Assembly (NCBI GenBank): GCA_964466465.1
Contig: CAYXNJ010000014.1
Span: 1 to 50,024 of the forward strand
From: Sulfurospirillum sp964466465
Lineage (GTDB): Bacteria; Campylobacterota; Campylobacteria; Campylobacterales; Sulfurospirillaceae
Length of the DNA: 50,024 nucleotides
Reading direction: 5' to 3'
The first letter of the stretch is position 1, and each line of letters opens with the position of its first letter. The notes under the pieces were generated by a model. That model was not told the origin of the DNA, ran no database searches, and saw only the letters and a program-made list of their open reading frames with translations. Below, one piece after another: positions 30,969 through 37,892 of the stretch. A program made the translations under genes and the position numbers.

Positions 30969-32133
30969 GACTAAAAATGCGTTTATCTTTGCCATTATTC
31001 TTACTTTTTTAACGCTTTTATTGGTTTCATTTCCTATTTTAAATTATCTTTCTGTCTCATTGCGGCTTAGCCAAGTCAATCAAGAAGTACAGTTGCGCAG
31101 TTATGCTAAAGAAATCGAAACGTCTATTCAAGGAATTTTACCACTCCAAAAAACCTTTTTATTTCCACGCTCTATTATCTTTAAAAGTGCGCTTTTAGAT
31201 GCGAACAATCACATTATTTTTTCTTTGATTGATGAGCCTATTCCAACATTTAGCGATGAATTTGCCCAAAATAATACCTCACTTTTTTACAAACACCCAC
31301 TGACATCCAATGCCCTGCACGCTAAATTTTTAGTCGTACAAAAAGAGATATCCCATTCACAGGTTATTTTTGATCTTTTAGTCATTATTGGTGTGGTACT
31401 TCTGGGTATGCTTATTTTTTCGTATCTTCTTCTTAAGCTTTTACTCAAACCTTACATTGAGACTTCAACACGCATGAACCTCTTTTTTACCGATGTCATG
31501 CACGAACTGAAAACACCTCTTGGCATTATGCAACTTAACATCGAGGGCTTAGTCAAAAAGTATAAAGATAAACGTCTTAGTCGTACGTTAGCAGCACTTT
31601 CAACGCTTTCAACGCTCTATGATGATCTTGAATACCTCATCAAAAACAAAACGATTACCTATTCGACAGAGATACTCAATTTTTCACTCTTTTTGGAAGA
31701 TAGAATCGCCTATTTTGAAGCACTGAGCTCTTCAAAAGAGATTACTATTATTGCGACCATAGAGCCTGAGCATTATGTACATATCAACCGTATTGAACTA
31801 CAGCGCATTATTGATAATAACATCACCAATGCGATTAAATATTCTCCACCACAAACAACGATTGAAGTCTCGTTACAAACAAAAGACAACAGTTTATGTT
31901 TTAGCGTCAAAGATCATGGTGTTGGCATCAAAGAAATCAACAAAATTTTTGAACGTCACTATAGAGGAGATATTTATAAAGGTGGTTTTGGAATTGGACT
32001 GAGCATTGTAAAAAGTATTTGCGATAAATATAATATTGTGATTGAAGTACAATCAGAAGAGAAAAAAGGAAGTGAATTTAACTATTGGTTTAAAAAAGAG
32101 GTGGAGGAGAAAATCTCCCCCGAGGTATTATAG
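30958..32133 (+). CDS. Sensor histidine kinase, cassette B
   Basis: A 391-residue kinase starting at TTG 30958, inside the regulator, with AGGA eight bases before it. Two membrane helices (about residues 9-32 and 140-163) flank a small periplasmic region. The H box is FFTDVMHELKTPLG, the N box DNNITNAIKYS, G1 DHGVGI and G2 GGFGIGLSI. It is similar throughout to the cassette A kinase. Its own periplasmic part is too small for a dCache domain, which fits sensing through the separate dCache protein. The 3' end overlaps convergent cspA by six bases. Confidence 0.9.
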   Translation: MKSETKNAFIFAIILTFLTLLLVSFPILNYLSVSLRLSQVNQEVQLRSYAKEIETSIQGILPLQKTFLFPRSIIFKSALLDANNHIIFSLIDEPIPTFSDEFAQNNTSLFYKHPLTSNALHAKFLVVQKEISHSQVIFDLLVIIGVVLLGMLIFSYLLLKLLLKPYIETSTRMNLFFTDVMHELKTPLGIMQLNIEGLVKKYKDKRLSRTLAALSTLSTLYDDLEYLIKNKTITYSTEILNFSLFLEDRIAYFEALSSSKEITIIATIEPEHYVHINRIELQRIIDNNITNAIKYSPPQTTIEVSLQTKDNSLCFSVKDHGVGIKEINKIFERHYRGDIYKGGFGIGLSIVKSICDKYNIVIEVQSEEKKGSEFNYWFKKEVEEKISPEVL

Positions 32134-32343
32134 TGCTGTTACGTTCTCAGCTTGAGGACCTTTTGGACCTTCACCTAATTCATAAGTAACTTTTTGGCCT
32201 TCTGCCAAAGAAACACGACCATAACCTGTTCTATTTACTTGACGAAAGTGTACGAATACATCTTTTCCGCCATCATTTGGTTGGATAAAACCAAAACCTT
32301 TTTCGTTGTTAAACCATTTAACGGTTCCCTCTAATAAAGCCAT
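32128..32343 (-). CDS. cspA: Cold-shock-domain protein
   Basis: A 71-residue single cold-shock domain that binds single-stranded RNA/DNA. It has RNP1 (KGFGFI), RNP2 (VFVHF) and the usual start LLEGTVKWFNNEKGFGFI. SD CAGGAG precedes the ATG. The upstream gap to the next gene (32344-32530) contains an 8-bp stem (32437-32444 and 32454-32461) that may lie in its 5' leader or between the divergent promoters. Confidence 0.95.
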   Translation of the reverse strand: MALLEGTVKWFNNEKGFGFIQPNDGGKDVFVHFRQVNRTGYGRVSLAEGQKVTYELGEGPKGPQAENVTAL

Positions 32344-32518
32344 CTAATGCTCCTGTTATAAAATCGAAAAGTAGAAAATTGAGTATTTTTGGAGTATTTA
32401 GGATGCTAACTAAAGGTCACGTATCACAAAACTACCAAAGATGAACTCGAACCTCATCTTTCTGGGAAAATAGTGTATCCAATTTTTCAAAATAAAGCAA
32501 ATTTAATTCGCTTTTAAC

Positions 32519-32524
32519 TATACT
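32519..32524 (+). promoter_or_regulatory. -10 box very close to the start of the CHASE4 gene
   Basis: TATACT at 32519-32524 lies only six bases before the ATG at 32531, and no SD is present (TTTAACTATACTGGTTAC). If this is the -10, transcription would begin at or next to the A of the ATG, giving a leaderless mRNA. Confidence 0.35.
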
Positions 32525-32530
32525 GGTTAC

Positions 32531-35053
32531 ATGAAGATAGCAAAAACATACGCACTCTATAGTGCACTCATCCTTTCCTTTGCAATCATTTTAATGACTA
32601 CTGTGTGGTTTAGTAAAAAAACGCAAGAACAACATCAAATTAAACAAGAGCAAAGTAGTGTCTTTGAGCGCTATAAAGCGGTATTAAATCTTGAAAGTAC
32701 TGCCATTAGACAAGTAAGTCAGGATTACTCCCGCTGGGATGAGATGGTAACATTTGTACACAACCAAGATGTGAAGTGGAGCAAAGATAATTTAGAGCCA
32801 ATGATTGCGACATTTCATCTTACATATATCTCTGTTTTTGATGTTTCAAAAAAACAAGTTTATCACTATAAAAACAGTAAAGCAGATGAGATCCATCTTG
32901 ATTTATCTTCACTTATTTCCACACCATCTCATTTTAAAGAGTTTTTCCATTTTGAAAATGGGAAATTCATCCAATTTTTTCTTTCCCCTATCCATTATTC
33001 AGCCGATTTGGAGCGAACAGGTGAACCAATGGGGTTTTTAGTTTTAGGACGTCTGTTTGATGATGTTTTTTTAGAGAGTATGGAAAAAATCACTCTTGGA
33101 CAAGCTTCTTTCTCTCGCGATACTCATCATATGGAACTTGGTGAGCATTTTCATATACCACTCTCTTCTTTATCGGATGAAATTATCGGTTATCTTGATT
33201 TTTACTACACACCCTCCGTGCTTCTGTTTATGGCTGAATTACAGCATTCGATTGTGCTTGTAGGACTTGTCATTTTACTCTGTGCGATTGCACTCTTTTA
33301 TGCACTAACACATACCATTCTTTTCACTCCCATTAGGCGCATCTCTATGGCACTTAAAACACACCAACTTGGCTATATTTTGACCCTTTCCCGCCAAGAG
33401 CATGAACTTGGAGAAATTGCACATCTTATTTGTGAGCATGAAAAACAGACACAACTTTTGGAGCATTATAAAGAAGCGATTGATGAAAATACAATTGTGT
33501 CTAAAACCGATACCAAAGGAATCATTACCTACGCAAATGACCAATTTGTAGCGATTTCGGGATACTCTAAAGAAGAATTATTGGGTAAACCTCATAACAT
33601 TGTTCGTCATCCAGACAACCCTCAAAGCTTTTTCAAAGAGATGTGGGCAACTCTGAAAGAGGGAAAACCATGGAAGGGTGTTGTGAAAAACAAACGAAAA
33701 GATGGCAGCAGTTATTATGTTAAATCTGTCATCATGCCTCTTCTTGATGAAGAAAATACAATCCAAGAGTATATAGCAATCCGTTATGACGTGAGTGAAC
33801 TTTTTGAGCAAGTTGAACACCTTCGAAAAGAAAAGCTGATGGAACTCCCTAGCAGAAAAATACTCTTTCAAGCTATTGAACAGGCACAAAGCCCTCATTT
33901 GGCTATTCTTAATATCTGTGGCTTTCGAGACATTAACACATTGCATGGACAAGCGTTTGGAGACTTATATTTACGTCATTTAGCACTCAAAATTAAGCAG
34001 ATTATGCCTAAAAATTGGCAGCTTTTCCATCTTCAAAGTGATGAGTTTGCTCTTTTTTGCGATATAGAACTTCCAGATCAAGCCTTTAATGATGAGTGTC
34101 AACATCTCCTTGCCATTCTTGGACATGAAGGACTCTTTATCAAACACACGTTTTATCCACTCTCGATTCGCTTTGGTATTGCTAATGGCATAGGTTATCT
34201 TTATAATCGTGCTGAAATTGCTATGAAAGAAGCTCGTTCATCGCATAAAAGCATTGTGGTTTATGATGACAATAAAGGCTTTGAAGAACGCCTTCAAAAA
34301 GACATTCAATGGAACGAAACGATACGCAAAGCTCTGAAGGAAAACCGTTTTACAATTTTCTTACAAGAAATTGTCCCACTGCATGGTCAAAATACCGAGC
34401 GTAAAAAATATGAGGTACTCATTCGACTCATTGATACCAATGGGCAGATTATTTCACCTTTTCATTTTATTGATTTGGCAAAACGAATGCATCTGTATGA
34501 TCAACTAACCCGTTTTGTACTCCAAGAAGGCTTTAGAGCAGCATTAGAACTTCATTGCGATATTTCAATCAATATCACTAAAGAAGACATTCTCACTCCT
34601 GAGACAACAGCCTATCTTATTGACTTATTACAACAATATCCTACCCTAAAAGAACGCATTACATTAGAGCTTGTCGAATCAGAAGGCATTGAAAACTCTG
34701 TAGAAGTACGAACCTTCTTGCACAAAGCAAGAACGCACGGATGTTTACTTGCCATTGATGATTTTGGAGCAGGATACTCTAACTTTGAATATCTTTTGCG
34801 TTTAAATGTTGATTTTATTAAGATAGATGGCTCACTCATTAAAAACCTTGATACGGATACAAACGCCTATGCAACGGTTAAAACCATCACCCACTTTGCT
34901 AAAAACTTAGGCATTTTAGTAGTCGCAGAATTTGTTCACAAAAAAGAGATCTTAGAGAAGGTTCAAGAACTTGGTATTCATTATGCACAAGGTTTTTTCC
35001 TCCATGAGCCTTCACCAATCCCTAAAATAAAGAGTTCTAATGGAAGCAATTAA
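32531..35053 (+). CDS. CHASE4-PAS-GGDEF(degenerate)-EAL membrane signalling protein
   Basis: An 840-residue inner-membrane protein. A first helix (~8-28) leads into a periplasmic CHASE4 domain (DYSRWDEMVTFVHNQD). A second helix (~240-262) is followed by a PAS domain (~320-430; GIITYANDQFVAISGYS). The GGDEF domain is degenerate: the signature is LQSDEFALF, so it probably makes no c-di-GMP. The EAL domain reads YEVLIRL and keeps the Asn, Glu, IDDFGAGYSNF and KIDGSLIKN residues of an active phosphodiesterase. PAS-to-EAL is clearly paralogous to 18976-21777; only the sensory input differs. Its stop overlaps the DUF309 gene by 14 bases. Confidence 0.9.
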   Translation: MKIAKTYALYSALILSFAIILMTTVWFSKKTQEQHQIKQEQSSVFERYKAVLNLESTAIRQVSQDYSRWDEMVTFVHNQDVKWSKDNLEPMIATFHLTYISVFDVSKKQVYHYKNSKADEIHLDLSSLISTPSHFKEFFHFENGKFIQFFLSPIHYSADLERTGEPMGFLVLGRLFDDVFLESMEKITLGQASFSRDTHHMELGEHFHIPLSSLSDEIIGYLDFYYTPSVLLFMAELQHSIVLVGLVILLCAIALFYALTHTILFTPIRRISMALKTHQLGYILTLSRQEHELGEIAHLICEHEKQTQLLEHYKEAIDENTIVSKTDTKGIITYANDQFVAISGYSKEELLGKPHNIVRHPDNPQSFFKEMWATLKEGKPWKGVVKNKRKDGSSYYVKSVIMPLLDEENTIQEYIAIRYDVSELFEQVEHLRKEKLMELPSRKILFQAIEQAQSPHLAILNICGFRDINTLHGQAFGDLYLRHLALKIKQIMPKNWQLFHLQSDEFALFCDIELPDQAFNDECQHLLAILGHEGLFIKHTFYPLSIRFGIANGIGYLYNRAEIAMKEARSSHKSIVVYDDNKGFEERLQKDIQWNETIRKALKENRFTIFLQEIVPLHGQNTERKKYEVLIRLIDTNGQIISPFHFIDLAKRMHLYDQLTRFVLQEGFRAALELHCDISINITKEDILTPETTAYLIDLLQQYPTLKERITLELVESEGIENSVEVRTFLHKARTHGCLLAIDDFGAGYSNFEYLLRLNVDFIKIDGSLIKNLDTDTNAYATVKTITHFAKNLGILVVAEFVHKKEILEKVQELGIHYAQGFFLHEPSPIPKIKSSNGSN

Positions 35054-35357
35054 GCACTTTTTAGACGTTGTTGAAAAAGATGAGTTTGTTGAAGGACATG
35101 AAGTCTTAGAAAGCGATTGGCATCGGCTGAAAAAGCTTCCTGAATATGAGAATGAAGCCAAAATTCTCAAAGGCCTTATTAACGCATCAACAGCCTTAGC
35201 ATTAGCGTGTAAAGGGAAAAAAGATGGAGCGAAGCAGGTGTGGCAAACGTATGAAAAATATGCCCCACTTATTGATACGACCCCATCACAATATAGAGAT
35301 TTTTACAAAGAGGCTCAAGCTCTTTTACTACGAAAATATGCTCTCTATATGTTGTAA
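35040..35357 (+). CDS. DUF309 family protein
   Basis: A 105-residue helical protein with the DUF309 signature: FVEGHEVLESDWHRL, then LKGLINASTALALACKGKKDGA. The His-Glu pairs suggest metal binding, but the function is unknown. The start lies inside the phosphodiesterase gene, so the two are probably translated together. The 3' end overlaps the convergent permease gene by 13 bases. Confidence 0.85.
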   Translation: MEAIKHFLDVVEKDEFVEGHEVLESDWHRLKKLPEYENEAKILKGLINASTALALACKGKKDGAKQVWQTYEKYAPLIDTTPSQYRDFYKEAQALLLRKYALYML

Positions 35358-36094
35358 AACGTTGAGAAAATTAAATACACTGAAATAACCCATAGCATAC
35401 GATTTAAAATCGTTGTATAAAGTTTTTCATTAATACGCTCATGAATTTTTGTACCAATCCAAAACCCTATCAATGAGATAAGTACAAAGAATGCGATAAG
35501 CATACTGTTTTCGACTGTAAAACTTCCATGATATCCAAAAATTAAAATCTGCAAAGTTTTATTGGCAATGAAACAAAAACTCATCACCCCAATAGCATGT
35601 TTTTTATCAAGTTTTAGCTCTAAAATCAGCATAATTAAAACAGGCGACATAATGTTTGCCATTCCGCCTACCACGCCACTGATGAACCCCATAATAACTG
35701 TTACAACACCCTGTTGCTTCGCTACTGCATGCGTCAATGAAAAACGAAGTCTCTCTTTATTGAGATATAAAAGCATGACAGCCGCTATGACTAACTTAAA
35801 ATAATGACTGTAATAGACAACCAAAAGATTTGTACCAATAATACTTCCTACCATTACAGAAAGTATCAATGGCCAAAATTCTTTCCAAATGTGAGAAAAG
35901 GAATTTGCTTTTTTAAGACTGACTATATTGGTAACAAGTGTAGGAAACAGTGTGTATAAAACGGCTTGTTTTAAATCGACAAAAAGAACAAAAAGCGGCG
36001 TTGCAATCATGGGAAATCCAAAACCAACAATGCCGTGGATAAAGCCAGCAAAAAGAACAATCACTATTTCAAAAATAAAAATTTCACTTTGCAT
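35345..36094 (-). CDS. TauE/SafE-family membrane permease
   Basis: A 249-residue polytopic protein with about seven to eight helices and the repeated family pattern: GFIHGIVGFGFPMIATPLF near the N-terminus and GFISGVVGGMANIMSPVLIML in the second half. Members export sulfite, sulfonates or related anions. With sulfur respiration nearby, sulfite or thiosulfate export is a reasonable guess, but the gene is last in the nadA-infB-ribD run, overlapping ribD by 11 bases, not in the psr block. Confidence 0.85.
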   Translation of the reverse strand: MQSEIFIFEIVIVLFAGFIHGIVGFGFPMIATPLFVLFVDLKQAVLYTLFPTLVTNIVSLKKANSFSHIWKEFWPLILSVMVGSIIGTNLLVVYYSHYFKLVIAAVMLLYLNKERLRFSLTHAVAKQQGVVTVIMGFISGVVGGMANIMSPVLIMLILELKLDKKHAIGVMSFCFIANKTLQILIFGYHGSFTVENSMLIAFFVLISLIGFWIGTKIHERINEKLYTTILNRMLWVISVYLIFSTFYNI

Positions 36095-37100
36095 GTTTAA
36101 AATACCAACTCATGGTATCTTCACCAACCCTTTGAGAAAAAATTTTTTGCAATCCTTCTGGTAGGACAATAGGCTCACCCTCTTTTTCATGAGGCGATTC
36201 AAAAATCAAGTACCACTCAACTTTTGCTGATAGTGCATCAAGAAATTGTTGTCCTCCTTCAATCATTACCATAGTGTAGTCGTTGATTGCTTCCAGATTA
36301 TCAGAAATATTTACCATTCTCTTAGGTACATTAAAAAGAGGAATGGTTCGATCAAAGTCATTGCACCTAGAAAGTATCAACACATCAGGTGCTTTTCCAT
36401 CACATAGTCTTGCATCAAGAATAGGTCTATCCGTTCTTACTGTGTTGCCGCCAATGACTAAAAGATCACAGCGATCTCGCAAGCGATGCACCATACTCCT
36501 TGAATCTTCGGAAGTAATGATACCTCCCGTTGCAACACCATTGCTACTCACAGCGAGTTTGAAAAATACAAAAGGATGTTTATTCTCTTTGCAAGTAAAT
36601 GGTGTCAAAAGCAAATCACACGCCTCTTTGAGACATCCAAAGAGAACTTCCACCCCTTTTTCCTTTAAAAAAGCGCCACCACCTTTAGCCTGCGCACTTT
36701 CATCAAAAGAACCGATGACGACACGCTTTATTCCAAGCGCTTCAATGAGTGCTGAACATGGAGGTGTTTTACCAAAATGGTGACAGGGTTCTAAAGTGAC
36801 ATGCAAGGTAAGATTATGAAATAGATGATTGTGATGTTCTTTTAAAAAATCGTGTAGTGCAGTTGCGTCTTCTATGCAACTAATGCGTGAATCATTGGTT
36901 AAGTTCTCATAAGCAGCTTTTAGGGCGTGTACCTCTGCATGCGGTGTTCCCACTTTTTGGTGAGCTCCAATTCCTAAAATATCACCCTCACAGTTGCTGA
37001 CAATAGCTCCAACTGCAGGGTTTGGAAACGTCAACACTTGATGTGCCCACGCAGCATCAAGTGCTTTTTGCATTAAGACTGCGTCAAATGCGCTTACCAT
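36084..37100 (-). CDS. ribD: Bifunctional riboflavin biosynthesis deaminase/reductase
   Basis: RibD carries out the deamination and the side-chain reduction of the pyrimidine intermediate in riboflavin synthesis. The N-terminal deaminase has the zinc motifs HAEVHALKAA and LEPCHHFGKTPPCSALI. The C-terminal reductase has FFKLAVSSNGVA, LRDRCDLLVIGGNTVRTDRP and MVMIEGGQQFLDALS. The 338-residue length is close to the usual 340-370. No FMN riboswitch is seen. It overlaps rimP by seven bases. Confidence 0.95.
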   Translation of the reverse strand: MVSAFDAVLMQKALDAAWAHQVLTFPNPAVGAIVSNCEGDILGIGAHQKVGTPHAEVHALKAAYENLTNDSRISCIEDATALHDFLKEHHNHLFHNLTLHVTLEPCHHFGKTPPCSALIEALGIKRVVIGSFDESAQAKGGGAFLKEKGVEVLFGCLKEACDLLLTPFTCKENKHPFVFFKLAVSSNGVATGGIITSEDSRSMVHRLRDRCDLLVIGGNTVRTDRPILDARLCDGKAPDVLILSRCNDFDRTIPLFNVPKRMVNISDNLEAINDYTMVMIEGGQQFLDALSAKVEWYLIFESPHEKEGEPIVLPEGLQKIFSQRVGEDTMSWYFKHAK

Positions 37101-37522
37101 TCAAAATAGGTTCGAGCACTTTCAATCTCATCCAGAGCAATCTGTTTGAGTTCATTTTCAACGCGCACAGAAGCAACGTTACCATCAAAGGCTTCTAGTA
37201 GTCCAATGAATTTTTCTTTGGTTTTGAGCTTCATTTTGACTTTTTCGCCAATAGAAGCATTATAATGCTCTGGTTTTGTGAGTTTTCGCTCAATACCAGG
37301 AGAGCTAACTTCAAAAAGATATTCCCCTTCAAGTGGTGGCTCTAAATCAAAAATTGGTGAGAGAATACGGCTGATTTCAGCACATTTATCAAGGCTAATG
37401 CCCTCTTTTGAAGTAATATAAATTCTAAAAATTTTTTTATCAAATTCGTTTGCCACTTCAGTATCATAAAGCGATACACCGCAACTCTCTACGATTTTTG
37501 TAATTTGTTCAAGATTAATCAT
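37094..37522 (-). CDS. rimP: Ribosome maturation factor RimP
   Basis: A 142-residue 30S assembly factor. It has the family elements GVSLYDTEVANEFDKKIFRIYI, the Asp/Glu-rich DKCAEISRILSPIFD and YLFEVSSPGIERKLTKPEHY. The ATG lies within the end of rbfA (8-base overlap). The rimP/rbfA/infB grouping is a conserved translation cluster, though here the order is infB-rbfA-rimP, as in Campylobacter. Confidence 0.95.
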   Translation of the reverse strand: MINLEQITKIVESCGVSLYDTEVANEFDKKIFRIYITSKEGISLDKCAEISRILSPIFDLEPPLEGEYLFEVSSPGIERKLTKPEHYNASIGEKVKMKLKTKEKFIGLLEAFDGNVASVRVENELKQIALDEIESARTYFEW

Positions 37523-37892
37523 CGCTTTTTTTACCTTTTTTTAACTCTTCTTCTACTTTTGCAAAGAGAGCGTCCATTTTATTTTGGCGCTCCAAACTAT
37601 CATCAAAACGGAATTTAAAATGTGGACATCTAAACCAACCCTCTGCTTGCATACAATGCGTTTGAATATGACGTTGTACACGGTCTAAATGAGACACGAT
37701 ATAACGCTTCTCTGCGTCATCATAAATCGAGCCATCCAAATAAACAATCGCATCATATTTCCCACGACTGCACTGTACGTCAACGACACAAACACCACGG
37801 AGCATCTCGTCTTCAAGGGTACAGAGCGCTTCAGGAATCAGTTCTTTTAAAACACTTTCCGTTCGCTGGATTTTAATACTTTTATCCATCAT
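37515..37892 (-). CDS. rbfA: Ribosome-binding factor A
   Basis: A 125-residue KH-fold protein for late 30S maturation. The pattern is IKIQRTESVLKELIPEAL at the start, GVCVVDVQCSRGKYDAIVYLDGS in the middle and FRCPHFKFRFDDSLERQNKMDAL near the end. The ATG overlaps the infB stop (ATGA). Confidence 0.94.
   Translation of the reverse strand: MMDKSIKIQRTESVLKELIPEALCTLEDEMLRGVCVVDVQCSRGKYDAIVYLDGSIYDDAEKRYIVSHLDRVQRHIQTHCMQAEGWFRCPHFKFRFDDSLERQNKMDALFAKVEEELKKGKKSDD

Noticed and set aside
12419..32133. The sulfur block as a recent mobile island (paired cassettes, duplicated operons).
   Set aside because: No integrase, transposase, tRNA border or direct-repeat ends are visible, and codon use looks like the neighbours. 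Ancient duplication is enough.
32437..32461. Minus strand reads GGTTCGAGT inside an 8-bp stem, like a tRNA T arm.
   Set aside because: The loop and stem lengths do not fit a T arm, and there is no acceptor, D or anticodon arm nearby. It is kept only as a hairpin in the cspA upstream region.
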